Shown in pieces: positions 12,936 to 24,960 of a DNA stretch of 64,000 nt (position 1 is its first letter; each line of letters opens with the position of its first letter). Under the pieces are notes generated by a model. The model made no database searches, was not told where the DNA came from, and saw nothing but the letters and a program-made list of their open reading frames with translations. The stretch comes from Proteles cristata cristata (Eukaryota; Chordata; Mammalia; Carnivora; Hyaenidae). A program made the position numbers and the translations under genes. The stretch is taken from NCBI GenBank assembly GCA_017311185.1, contig JAESUZ010000756.1, positions 1,488,001-1,552,000 of the forward strand, given 5' to 3'.

Positions 12936-14210
12936 GGCACTAACTTAACCTTCTTAATCTCGCTTTTAAGTACTTTCCAAGTATCTAGTGTGCTTTGCCT
13001 CCAAGCTGTTTCCTGTGCAAGAGGCTTTCCCCTGGGTCCCCTTGTAGCTCCCCACCCATCCTTCCTGGCACCTGTTGAGAGCCTGCTTCACATTACCACC
13101 TCTGGGATACCATCCCGGTGGTCTCCCTGAGCGTGCCTGTAACGTGAATGACTCTACAGCGCAGTGAATAGGGCACGTGCACTGACAGGGACTCCCTTGC
13201 TTGCACAAACCACAGAAGTTTGAACGCTTCATTACCACCATGTACCGCTGAGAAAAACAAGGCTGGAGTGTGGGAATGGGGCATGTCTGTTGCACAGACC
13301 CAAACAGGTCAATCAGGACGCTTTCTCTCCTGAGCACCTTCGGTGCCAGGTTGGCCACCTTCCTCCCTCGCAGTGGACTTCTCTGTGGGAATGTGGAGAA
13401 ACAGGTGTGGGAAGAGGGAATGTCCAAGTTTACATTTCAGTCTGCCTGGCAACTTCAAGGGATTGGGACACGTGCCCAACCTTTGACTGAGTAGTGAGGG
13501 AACTGGGCATTATGGTTGGCTAAGCCTGGGTCTCCTACCCACGCCTTCCACCCCGGGGCTTTGGGAAGAGGCCTGGGGAGGCTGTCGGGTGGGTGCTGAC
13601 ATGATGGTTGGCAGTATCACATAGTTCAGAATTGCATAAGAGTAACTCCCCAAGGTGGGGGTGGGGGGGCAGGAGGGGAGGGTGCTAGGCAGTTTGTGAG
13701 GCAGAACGAAATGCCTAACACAAGGGAATGAAGTGTTGTGGGAGCACGAGAGGAAAGAGCAGGTCGCCAGGCTTTCTGAAGATTGCTCAGGGCACCACCA
13801 TCTAAAGCGTGATTGAACCTAATCATCGGAGGAAGGCAGTGAATGATAAAATGCTTAAAGCTGTTGAACAGGAGATGGTCTAGCTGTTTAAAATGGAAAC
13901 TCCCTGAGGGCTGGAGGGGGGTTGGGGAGATGGATCCCTTGAGTGTTGAATATTTGATGAAGACCTACCTCCTAGTATTAAGGAATGCTAAGTAGGGGAG
14001 AGATTCAAGACTGTCCACTGAGGGGCTAATTGTAGGGTGTGGGGATTAGAGACCAAACATCTCCACCCCAGGTGACTGGGAAGAGAATATGACCTGACTG
14101 GAGAAAGGGAACCCAGGGCAAGGGATAAACTTGAACAGGATGTCAGTTTTCGTTTGAGAAACATTAAATTTGAGTTGTGGGCAGGAGACCCATTAAGATG
14201 TTTTATAGAG

Positions 14211-14371
14211 GGCACCTGGGTGGCTCAGTCGGTTAGGCAACCAACTTTGGCTCAGGTTATGATCTCGCGGTTCAGGAGTTCAGGCCCCACATTGGGCTCT
14301 CTGCTGTCAGCATAGAGCCCACTTCAGATCCTCTCTCCTCCCGCCCCTCAAAAAAATAAACATTAAAAAAA
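14211..14371 (+). mobile_element. Can-SINE, sense
   Basis: The head GGCACCTGGGTGGCTCAGTC, a tRNA-like body and a short A-tail are present. Target duplications around AAGATGTTTTATAGA lie at 14195-14209 and 14372-14386. Its CT-rich part is short. Confidence 0.92.
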
Positions 14372-14401
14372 AAGATGTTTTATAGAAAGAAAATCAGAGA
14401 A

Positions 14402-14550
14402 AGATGCTTGGGCGGCTCAGTCGGTTAAGTGTCTGACTCGATGTCAGCTCAGGTTTTGATTTCAGTCAGCAATGCATGTTCAAGCCCTGCATTGAGTTTG
14501 GCTCCATATTGGGCATGAAGCCTACTTTAAAAAAAAAAAAAAAAGAAAGA
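14402..14550 (+). mobile_element. Older Can-SINE, sense
   Basis: The head ATGCTTGGGCGGCTCAGTCG, TTCAAGCCCTGCATTGAG and CCTACTTT plus A-tail mark a diverged SINEC copy. It ends TACTTTAAAAA without a CT-rich segment, like older SINEC types. It sits 30 bases after the SINE at 14211. Confidence 0.8.
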
Positions 14551-14901
14551 AAGAAATTGAGTCGAGAAGAGACCAGCATCAAACATTTATATTTGGGAGT
14601 AGAAAAGAGTAAGTCTTTCCCAAAGGTGGGATACATACATACATACACTTGTTCAAGAGATGAATTTAGGGGACACGGGACCCTGAATTAAAGAACATCG
14701 AAGCCAGTCAGGTTTCTGTTTGCTGTCAGCAGAAGCACTTAGTTGGGTTTTAGTGGGTCGCGACAGGCCCTCTGACGTCCTCTCCCACTTCTCTAGGTGT
14801 CCGGCTCGGCCACCTGTTGGCAGCACTGATTGTTGTTCCACATTAAACTTGTCCATTTATGGCAATGACTCTTTACTTTTAAGATAGACGTATGGACATT
14901 T

Positions 14902-15122
14902 GGGGCGCCTGGGTGGCTTAGTCAGTTAAGCGTCCGACTTTCGCTTAGGTCATGATCTCGCAGTTCGTGGGTTCGAGCCCCGCGTCGGGCTCTGTGCTGA
15001 CTGCCAGCTCAGAGCCTGGAGCCTGTTTCAGAGTCTGTGACTCCCTCTCTCTCTGACCCTCCCCTGCTCACGCTGTCTCTCTCTCCCTAGAAATAAATAA
15101 GAATATTAAAAAAAAAAAAAAA
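14902..15122 (+). mobile_element. Can-SINE (TCGCTTAGG-type), sense
   Basis: A near-consensus head, GGGGCGCCTGGGTGGCTTAG, and the diagnostic ACTTTCGCTTAGGTCATGAT are intact, as are the B box GGTTCGAGCCC and a pure A-tail. The target duplication AGACGTATGGA / AGACATATGGA has one mismatch. Confidence 0.95.
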
Positions 15123-15149
15123 AGACATATGGAGCAAAGTCTTTTGGAA

Positions 15150-16578
<1,429 letters not shown>

Positions 16579-16587
16579 TGAAAATAA

Positions 16588-16700
16588 GCTAACTCAGTTG
16601 CTGGAGCCTTCAACTCAAATCTCAGGGTTGTGGGTGTGACCCTAATGTCGGGTGTAGATTACTTTGAAAAATAAAAATTAAAAATCTTAAAAAAATTAAA
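16588..16700 (+). mobile_element. Old SINEC-type fragment
   Basis: The text GGAGCCTTCAACTCAAATCT, CAGGGTTGTGGGTGTGA and TAGATTACTTTGAAAAATAA matches the older SINEC layout that ends 'gattacttaaaaataaaatctt'. The head is lost. It lies just after the RMND1 donor at 16561. Confidence 0.65.
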
Positions 16701-17042
16701 ACGAAAACAAAGATAATTTGACATAGAAAATGATACTGGGGAAGAACATGGCTTTGTTCTAATTACCGAGTTTATTTGGAATCAGGCAAGTTTCAGGTGG
16801 CTATGGCAATACTGCGGATGCACCAAGTGTGATTTTTGGAGAAGTTTCATTTTTAAAGACCTCATAAGACGGCAGTTAGAGAATGTTCTAGCTGCAAATG
16901 TATAGGCCCTTTGCCTCAAATCTGCAGATAGCCACATAGGAAAGACTCCAGAATTTCATTAAACACAATCTTGGAATGTCATTTTAGTTTTGACAAATGA
17001 TTTGCCATGGAATTAAGAAATCTCATTTTTTATCACCCTAAG

Positions 17043-17084
17043 GTAATGTTTGAGCTGGGACGAGTATTTTTTCTGATCAAGTGA
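17043..17084 (+). CDS. RMND1: RMND1 last coding exon with stop
   Basis: The acceptor CACCCTAAG ends at 17042. Codons read VMFELGRVFFLIK then TGA at 17082-17084. The hydrophobic run [15 protein letters not shown]... completes the C-terminal transmembrane helix. As I remember it, human RMND1 ends at ...ELGRVFF. Here a run of six T after GTA (instead of five) would shift the original TGA out of frame and add LIK before the next stop. The 3' UTR follows. Confidence 0.92.
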   Translation, partial: VMFELGRVFFLIK

Positions 17085-17265
17085 TGGCCAGAGAAAAGTA
17101 TCAGTGCAAGAGATACTAAAGTTCTACAATCAAAAATAAATGCTCATTGATGGGGGAATCTCTTATTTAATAGGTATTTAATTTTTTTAAATCAAAAAGT
17201 TGCAATGATCTTTTTTAGCTCCTGAATGTATTGCTGCTCGAATAAAAATTATGACGAATTAGGCG
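17085..17265 (+). other. RMND1: RMND1 3' UTR
   Basis: The short A/T-rich UTR holds two AATAAA hexamers, at 17135-17140 and 17241-17246. The second lies about 160 bases after the stop. The cleavage site is inferred to be 10-25 bases after one of them. Other AATAAA hexamers further on (for example 18998) would make longer forms. Confidence 0.6.
17241..17246 (+). terminator. Candidate RMND1 poly(A) signal
   Basis: This is a canonical AATAAA 157 bases after the stop codon. An alternative hexamer lies at 17135-17140. Confidence 0.5.
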
Positions 17266-17724
17266 TTTGGGTCTTTAACTGAGAATCTGAAAGGAAGAGA
17301 TTTTTAAAGAACTGTGGAAAGCTGAGCACCTAGGAAATCTCGGCAAAGATACTTATTAAAGCCAAAAGGCTTAGACTTTGGACACTACCCACCACCTGTC
17401 TCCAGGAGACCCCAGTCCCAGCCCTGAGAACCGTACAGCAACTCTGGAGTGTTGGGAGTCAATCCATCAAGTACAGGTTTGCAATAACAGAAATGGAATT
17501 TTCTATACCTGCTTTGGAGGACATGATTTCAGGATAGCTGCTCAGGGGCATTTCTCCTTTATTGACCAGTATTGCCCATCCCGTCCCTCCTGTCACCCCC
17601 TAGTCAGAATACTCCTCCCACGCACACATTTCACTTCACCCGTACTTTCGGGAAATGAAAAAATGCCAAGAACAAAGAACTGGACATTTATGTGCTTACC
17701 ATCTTGAACTGATAAACACTTTAA

Positions 17725-17839
17725 CATTTTTTATTTTTATTTATTTTTTTACAAATAGTTTATTGTCAAGTTGGTTTCCATACACCCAGTGCTCATCCCC
17801 ACAAGTGCCCTCCTCCATGCCGATCTACCCCCTCCTTCC
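17725..17839 (-). mobile_element. LINE-1 3' end fragment, antisense
   Basis: A T-rich tail and TTACAAATAGTTTATTGTC, followed by AGTGCTCATCCCCACAAGTG, mark a roughly 110-base L1 3' end like the ones at 6068 and 59483. The flanks GATAAACACTTTAACAT and GATAAACATTTTTTTTT suggest a target duplication. Confidence 0.85.
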
Positions 17840-17850
17840 GATAAACATTT

Positions 17851-18041
17851 TTTTTTAACGTAATTATTTTTGAGAGCGCACAAGCAGGGCAGGGGCAGAG
17901 AGAAGAGGGACAGAGGATACAAAGCGGGCTCTGTGTCCACAGCAGAGAACCTGATGTGAGGCTTGAACTCACAAACCAAACCGTGAAGTCATGACCTGAG
18001 CCAAAGTCAGATACTTAACCGACTAAGCCACCCAAGCGCCC
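17851..18041 (-). mobile_element. Can-SINE, antisense
   Basis: AACGTAATTATTTTTGAGAG, a shortened GA-rich part and ACTAAGCCACCCAAGCGCCC define it. The target duplication GATAAACATTTTT / GATAAAACATTTTT overlaps the one left by the L1 fragment just upstream, so both used the same site. Confidence 0.9.
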
Positions 18042-18163
18042 TGATAAAACATTTTTATCCGGGTCCTTTTTATCTTCATTTCTATGCATAATCCCCCCCT
18101 TGCCCCACAAGGCTTCCCCCAACAATGAATTTAAATTTTCTGGGTTTTTTCATACATTTTACA

Positions 18164-18440
18164 GTTGACCCTTGAAAAATGGTTAAGTCTGCCACACAAC
18201 TGAAAAATCTGTATTAACTTTTGACTCCCCAAAAACTTTATTTTTGGCCTGTTGACCAAAAGCTTTACCAATAAGTCAGTTAACACATTTTTTTCTACAT
18301 GTATTATATACTGTAATCTTACAATAGCAAGCTAGAGGAAAGTTAAAAAAAAATGTATTTACATACTATAGCCTATTCATGGGAAAAACCCACCTGCAAA
18401 GGAGTGGAACTGCCCAGTTCATAACCTGTTCAGTTTATAT
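18164..18440. mobile_element. MER2-like (Tigger) DNA transposon remnant
   Basis: The segment starts CAGTTGACCCTTGAAAAATG, then TTTTGACTCCCCAAAAACTT and TTACCAATAAGTCAGTTAAC. It resembles the terminal part of MER2-type TcMar-Tigger elements. The far end is eroded. Confidence 0.55.
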
Positions 18441-18444
18441 CCAG

Positions 18445-21155
18445 GAACACAGGATTACTGTTCTAAATTGAGACACTTATTTTGCAACTTAACTGCTACA
18501 GTGTTTCACCAGGAGAACAAACATACTGCTGGTGTTTTACACACTTACCTGCGGGAGCAGTGCAAAGGTTAACATCCTGGCCCATTCTCAGTTCACTGCA
18601 AGAGTTCTTGAGCAGCAGTCTGGTAGGTACCTGTATCCCAAGGCTTCCCAAGGAACAGGTGGACACGGATAGCTCAAGAACAGCTTTCCAGGTCCTGAAG
18701 TTCTATGTACGCACTCACATAAGCCTGCTGTGCCTGCGTGCACACCTGCAGTCAGTGTATCAGGCCTATTCTTTCCCGTCGTCCCTTCTCACACTGTAAG
18801 GAAGACATTTCTCATCCATCTTGAATCTCAGTTCCATCTACTGGATTTAGAAACCTATGAACACATTTAAAAAATCTCTGGGAAACCAACAAGAAGACAA
18901 TTTGAAATAACTGGCCAACAAAGCTTCCTAATTTAATAGGGACCATATAACCCTTCCCCCCGCTCCGCCCTCCCCCTGCATTAAGAGGGGCATTTCCAAT
19001 AAAGTTCTACTTCAATTAACAATATGTACTATTTACTGTTTGGGTCAGCAATGTGTTAATTATAACAATTTTAACAACAAAACAAACATTTGGTGTCTCG
19101 TGGTCGTGACAAAATCTCAACATCAACTTATATCCAAATATGCTGCAAAGAACAAAAAGAAAATCAGACCTTTAAGCATAAAAATTTATTACATAAACAT
19201 TTTGTGGGGGAAATGTTAGGTTTTTCAAGAAAAAAAGAACAGTGTTAAATTTGAATTGTTTACTTCAATCATGGTAGACACCAACTCATGCTATTACATT
19301 CCACTAGATACATTAAAGACCAATACAGATTTTTTAATATCAGTTTTTCTGATTCATCAGAAATTATTACATTTTTCAACTACTTAAGTTTATGCTAAAA
19401 GCTTCAACTTGTAGTACTAGAAAAGTTTTAAAAATTCTTAGGTGTAACAGAAGAAAGTTTTTCCAGATCACAATTTCTGTAAAAACAAAATGACCAAGAA
19501 GATGACCAGAAGACTAAAGAGCCTAAAGTTAAATACATTCACCAGTGGCCCTGGGAGGATTCTTCAAAGTGGTATCACATTTCTATCACTCATGAGGTCA
19601 CAGTGGTTAAGAACCTGGATTTGAATTCTTCACCGCCCCCTGCTAGTTGTATCACTGCTAGCTGTATCTCCTTGGGCCAGTCACTGAACCTCTCTGGGTC
19701 TCAGGTTTTTTCATCTGTAAAATGGGTAGTACCATTACCTCACAGAGTTGCTAGGAGGATTAATGGAATTAACATATGTGAAGCCAAGAGTCTACTGTTC
19801 CTACAATCCATCTGAGTGAACGGATATCCCCATAGGATTCTGAGATTAAATGGAGACTGAAGCAACTCACTAGGACCCCCTTTGAATCCAGTTAAGAAAC
19901 ATCAGGAGATTCTTAAAGGCAGAGGATACTAAATCCTGCACCTAAATGGATGGAGTGCTTCAAGTAAATATAGGGTAGTATTTCCACTGTTGCAAGCGAG
20001 CTGGCTCTTCAACACAAGCCCCAAAAAGCTTTTAAACTGTACACATTTTCCGTGTACCAGGCAGCTGCCAATACGCATTCTGGGTGCCTCCTCAGATAAC
20101 CAGAGCAGTTAGAGGCAGGAATGTTCTTACATATAAAATCAATATATTGTTGCTAGTATTAGAAATCTTTTTTTGACAAAACTTAATCATACTCCCCTAG
20201 TTTTTTTCTTTTTTTATGATTTAAGTTGTCAGAACCTACTCCCCTAGTTTTTCTTAAGTATTCCCTGGTCTCTCTACCACTTACAGCAGTTTTTTCTAAA
20301 GTGATGTTCAGACCAGCTGCAGCAGCAAACACCTGGGTGTCCACGATTTTTTATACAGACTCCTGGGTTTTGCAGTCAGAATTTGAGGCTGCAACTAAAA
20401 TGTTTTCTACAACTCTCCAAGAGATTCCCATGCTCACTAAGCTCAGAGAACCACTAACATAGAGACTTTTTATGGGCTTGTCCTCAATTTATTGATACAG
20501 ATTTTCAGGAATTCACTAGCACCCTCTTGCTCTATTCAGTGTCCTAATCAGTCTCCAGGTGACTCAGTTCTCTCCCCTCCCCACCCCCATCCCAATCCCC
20601 TCCCGCTCTTCTGAGCCCTGCCTTACAGTGTGTGTGTGGCCCGTGCTGTGAGGTCGTGGAAGAGGAGGAAGGTTTTCCAAATACTTCCAATGCCAATCCA
20701 TTAACTTTCAATTCTCTCCATTGGTTCTGAATTGCCACTTCTTTAAGGAAGATTTAAGGTAACTTTCCAAATTCCCTTTCCTCAAGGAAGCTCTCCTCAG
20801 AGGTTTAACAAAGCAGGATTTTTTAAAGCCCACATTTTTTCACTCATTCTGCACAATATGAAACATAGAACCTAAAATGTATGTGAGATTTAGAGATTAC
20901 GATTTGAACTGAAAAACCCAAAACTAGAGATTCTGTTAAGTATAAACTTGACTTTAGTTTGGCTTCCACACGAGTCTTGGAAACTTGCTTACCACAACAA
21001 CTGAATATTGCAGATATAAAAATATGGACTAGGCTGCCTTTTGAACTCCTCACATGAAGACTTACAGAGAGCAACAAACTACCAAAAAATGATGCAATTC
21101 CAGTCAAATCCAAGCCACCAGGTGCTAATCTTTAAATTCAGAATATTGATCTCAA
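18445..21155. other. Intergenic block poor in young SINEs
   Basis: About 2.7 kb between the MER2-like remnant and the SINE at 21174 holds no Can-SINE. An MIR lies at about 19590-19790. AT-rich unique sequence fills 18850-19560. A reverse-strand AATAAA (TTTATT at 19185-19190) is present, but no exon on either strand can be supported. Confidence 0.6.
19590..19795 (+). repeat. MIR SINE
   Basis: The order GGTTAAGAACCTGGATTTGA, then CCTTGGGCCAGTCACTGAAC, then CATCTGTAAAATGGG and GAGTTGCTAGGAGGATTAA is the standard MIR body. Confidence 0.85.
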
Positions 21156-21173
21156 TCTAAAAAGCCTCATGTA

Positions 21174-21383
21174 GGGGAGACTGGGTGGCTCAGTTGGTTA
21201 AGCATCTACTTCAGCTCAGATCATGATCTAGCAGTTTGTAGATTCAAGCCCCATACTGGGCTCTGTGCTGACAGAGCCCGGAGCCTGTTTCAGATTCTGT
21301 GTCTCCCTCTCTGCCCCTCCCCTGCTCATGCTCTTTCTCTGTTTCTTAATAATAAATAAATGTTAAAATTTTTTTTAAAAAAT
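21174..21383 (+). mobile_element. Can-SINE, sense
   Basis: GGGGAGACTGGGTGGCTCAG, TTCAAGCCCCATACTGGGC and an AAATAAATGTTAAAA tail identify it. A target duplication AAAAAGCCTCATGT flanks both ends. The body has several CpG losses, so it is older than the TCGCTTAGG copies. Confidence 0.92.
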
Positions 21384-21492
21384 TAAAAAGCCTCATGTGG
21401 TCTGGGTTCTCGTTACCTTAGAGACTGACTCAAAGCGCTCTGATGGTGAGGAAGAGTAGTTTGAATACTTGTCCTGTGGTTCCTAATGAAAT

Positions 21493-21528
21493 ATGATCAA
21501 CTGGAATTTTATGATCAACTGGAATTTT
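21493..21528. repeat. Perfect 18-base tandem duplication
   Basis: ATGATCAACTGGAATTTT occurs twice in direct succession. This is a simple recent duplication in intergenic DNA. Confidence 0.95.
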
Positions 21529-21844
21529 ATAGGGCCCTTTCACTGCAGGGGTTCCTGTAGCAGCCGGACTTCCAGTGCAAGGCCATGAAATTCCTGGGCG
21601 CAGCAGACAGCTGGCTACCCATCTTCAGACCACAGTTGAGATACAAATGTTTAGACAACTCTTTCAAAGGACTCTACTGCCACCCTTTGAGGTCTTTAAT
21701 ACGGATCAGCTACTAAAAACAGGAATCTCCCCTACCAATGATCAATCATTTTCATAAAGAAAAGCCAGTATCGTGCACAGACACAAAATTGTTATCAGAG
21801 GAAGTAGTTTTTCCCTATAAATTTCATCACTGGTTTCATTTTTT

Positions 21845-22062
21845 TCTAAAAAAAAAAAATGTTTTATTTATTTTTAAGAGAGAGAGACAGCATGAGCAGG
21901 GGAGGGTCAGAGAGAGAGAGGGAGACACAGAATCTGAAACAGGCTCCAGGCTCTGAGCTAGCTGTCAGCACAGAGCCCGACGTGGGGCTGGAACCCACGA
22001 ACTGTGAGATCATGACCTGAGCCGAAGTCGGACACTTAACCGACTGAGCCACCCAGGCGCCC
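21845..22062 (-). mobile_element. Can-SINE, antisense
   Basis: TGTTTTATTTATTTTTAAGA, GAGAGAGACAGCATGAGCAG and CCACCCAGGCGCCCC give a near-full-length reversed copy. The target duplication CTGGTTTCA is next to both ends. The tail side has an A-run next to its T-run. Confidence 0.93.
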
Positions 22063-22189
22063 CTGGTTTCACTTTCAAACCTAAAAATCCCAAGTCAATT
22101 CTATACAATTCTATCAGCAAAAATTCAGACTCACATGTTTTTTAAGAAGTATTTCCAAATTTCACTAAATGTCTTAAAAACTGAGTTGT

Positions 22190-22497
22190 GACTACTGGTA
22201 TACGTTCAATCTGGATGAATCCTTCACCCAACTTGGCTGAGTGAAAGAAGCTGGCCTCAAAAGGCTACATAGGATAGGACGCCGTTTATAGAACATGCAA
22301 AACTGATGATGGAGAACAAACCTGAGGCTGCCAAGGAGGGTCCGGGTGGGAGGGAGGCCCCACACACAAAGGACAGCAGGACAGAGCTGTCTGAAAGGGG
22401 CAGACCTGACCTGTACCCTAACTGTGGTGGTGGTTACACAGACACTCATCTATGTAAAGTTCACACAACTGTACACCAAAAGAGAAAAATTACTTAA
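22190..22497 (+). mobile_element. Probable old LINE-1 3' fragment
   Basis: The text 'CTAACTGTGGTGGTGGTTAC' and 'GTTCACACAACTGTACACCA', ending in AAAAATTACTTAAAA, resembles the 3' end of older L1 elements in sense orientation. Confidence 0.5.
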
Positions 22498-22869
22498 AAA
22501 TTGCTTTAATCAGTGCTTATTTCAAAAATATAGTAATGATCTTATCATACTGAGGTATTGTGCTAAGCCCCCTTCTTATACTTAGACAAACCTAGGACAT
22601 AATTACTATTATCCCTATTTGAGTGAAACAAAAAACTGATGCTCAGAAATAAAGGAACAGGCCCAAAGCCAAACTTTAAGGTACAGAGCACAATACCAAC
22701 CTAGACTTGACTTCACCACTTAATAGCCTACACTCTCTCCCCTCTGTTCATAAATACCAACCACTCTGTCTCTTCCAATGATGCCAGAAAGCTATTAAGT
22801 TTCCTCATTCCATTCCTAAGTCAATACATTATAGGTAACACAGAAATGTGCAGATGGGCAAAACATGAC

Positions 22870-23035
22870 TCTCCAGAGCAGCATAGTCCAACAGAACTTT
22901 CCACAACAATAGAAATGCTCTGTATCTGTGCTGTCCAATATGGTAGCCTCTGCCCCTATGTGACTAGTGTGACATTAATTTACAGAGCCACATGTGGCCA
23001 GTAGCTGCTTAACTGGACAGCACACTTCTAGAAAA
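22870..23035. mobile_element. MER5A-like hAT-Charlie element
   Basis: The segment has CAGCATAGTCCAACAGAAC, GTGCTGTCCAATATGGTAGC and CCACATGTGGCCAGTAGC, with a near-matching inverted end GGACAGCAC. This is the typical MER5A non-autonomous hAT element. Confidence 0.8.
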
Positions 23036-23227
23036 ATAATATAAGAACATGCAGGTCACAGAAAAAACTACTTACCAATTCATGATGGCAACTCAACAAC
23101 AAAACAATTCAGGGTAGATGCGTAATGAAGAAGTAAAGCTGAGAAATGTACAACCACCAAACATGTCACAAAACTAAGTCCATTTTTCAAACATCTACTC
23201 ACCCTTCAACACGGTTGTTGTTTTTTG

Positions 23228-23446
23228 TTTTTTGTTTTTTTTTTACTATTTTTTTAACACCTATTTTTGAGAGACAGAGACTGAGCACAAACAGAAAGGC
23301 CGAGAAAGAGGGAGACAGAGAATATGACAGGCTCCAGGCTCTGAGCTGTCATCAGCACAGAGCCCGAAGCAGGGTTCGAACTCACAAACCATGAGTTCGC
23401 GACCTAAGCTGGAGTGGGACCCTCAACTGAGCCACCCAGGCACCCC
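23228..23446 (-). mobile_element. Can-SINE, antisense
   Basis: A T/G-rich tail, GAGAGACAGAGACTGAGCAC and GCCACCCAGGCACCCC define it. B-box sequence is mutated (GGGTTCGAACTCACAAACC). No clean target duplication was found. Confidence 0.88.
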
Positions 23447-23587
23447 AAGATTCAGTTTAAATACCAATTTCATTTATACTATACCATTGCACTTTGAACA
23501 TGTGTAGTGTAGAACAAACTGTATATTAAGTATATGATTGTCCTCACCCACTGGACTATGAGCATCTTAAGAACACAGACAGTTATT

Positions 23588-23809
23588 GGGGCGCCTGGGT
23601 GGCTTAGTCGGTTGAGCGTCCGACTTTCGCTTAGGTCATGATCTCGCGGTTCGTGGGTTTGAGCCCCGCGTCGGGCTCTGTGCTGACTGCCAGCGCAGAG
23701 CCTAGAGCCTATTTCAGTCTGTGACTCCCTCTCTCTCTGACCCTCCCTGCTCATGCTGTCTCTCTCTCTCTCTCCCCTAGAAATAAATAAAACATTAAAA
23801 AAAAAAAAA
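23588..23809 (+). mobile_element. Can-SINE (TCGCTTAGG-type), sense
   Basis: A near-perfect young copy: GGGGCGCCTGGGTGGCTTAG, ACTTTCGCTTAGG, B box and a pure A-tail. The target duplication ACAGACAGTTATT / ATAGACAGTTATT flanks it. Confidence 0.96.
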
Positions 23810-24221
23810 CATAGACAGTTATTAACATATACACCACCAGCACCTCCCACCTATACCCACAGGCTTTCTATAAACATTTTTTTTATTCAGTTCTAGTGGG
23901 AAAAATTACCTTCAATTACAAATTCTGCAAGCATTTGAGCACCAGCAATATACAGAAAAGGAAGCCCCTGTAAAGAACTTACAGTGGGGATGGGAGATAA
24001 CAAGATATAGGTAGACAACAAGAAAAGCAATCAAAGCAACCATGTAAGTACACGGTTTAGGGCAGAACAGCAACTGTCAGAAGTCCTGATGTTAAGAAAA
24101 ACTGGAAAACAGGTTAAGAGCAAAGTAGCCATTATCAATTCTGCAATAGCAAAGGTGTAAGATCATTTACTGTATCCCCAATCCATTACTCAGGAAGTCT
24201 ACTGGATTTTACTAAAAGAAT

Positions 24222-24429
24222 TTTTTTCAATGTTTATTTTTGAGAGCAAGCAAGCGCATGAGCAAGGGAGGGTCAGAGAGAGAGGGAGAGGGAGAGACAG
24301 AACCTTAAGTAGGTTCCAGGCTCTGAGCCATCAGCACAGAGCCTAATGCGGGGCTCAAACTCCCCAAGCAAGAGATCATGACTGAAGCCCAAGTCAGATG
24401 CTTAACCGACTGAGCCACCCAGGTGCCCC
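24222..24429 (-). mobile_element. Can-SINE, antisense
   Basis: It reads AATGTTTATTTTTGAGAGC, then GGGGCTCAAACTCC and CCACCCAGGTGCCCC. Target copies AGTCTACTGGATTTTA and AGTCTACAGGATTTAA flank it with a few differences, so it is an older insertion. Confidence 0.92.
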
Positions 24430-24724
24430 GAGTCTACAGGATTTAAAAGAAACAAAATCAAGGAAAGCCTTAGAAATTTATCCCAGTTTCACTCAAACTA
24501 CCAATGTCAGGGTCTCTGCTCTTTGTACCACAAAACCAGTCTTAGAATAATCTTTCTAGATCTTAAGTGTCCATGACAATTTCACAGCAGAAAACTCAAA
24601 CCCTGATTTTCTTTTTTTGTAACATCTTTTAGGTCCTAGAAACGTGCTGGTTGGAATAGTCACACAGCACAATCTCAATCTGTATATAGACAGCATCTGG
24701 AGCTAACAGTAAATAAAAGTTTGA

Positions 24725-24960
24725 GGGGCGCCTGGGTGGCTTAGTCGGTTAAGCGTCCGACTTTCGCTTAGGTCATGATCTCGCGTTCGTCGGTTCGAGC
24801 CCCGCGTCGGGCTCTGTGCTGACTGCCAGTTCAGAGCCTGGAGCCTGTTTCAGTCTGTGACTCCCTCTCTCTCTGACCCTCCCCTGCTCATGCTGTCTCG
24901 CTCTCTCTCTCCTAGATAATAATAAATTTTAATAAAATTTAAAAAAAAAATAAATAAATA
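24725..24960 (+). mobile_element. Can-SINE (TCGCTTAGG-type), sense
   Basis: A young copy with GGGGCGCCTGGGTGGCTTAG and ACTTTCGCTTAGG. The tail is a mixed A/T microsatellite (AATAAATTTTAATAAAATTT and more). The target duplication AATAAAAGTTTGA flanks it. Confidence 0.95.

Noticed and set aside
14902..14975. tRNA genes at SINE heads
   Set aside because: The A-box and B-box sequences belong to tRNA-Lys-derived SINEs. CT-rich parts, A-tails and target duplications follow, so they are not tRNA genes.
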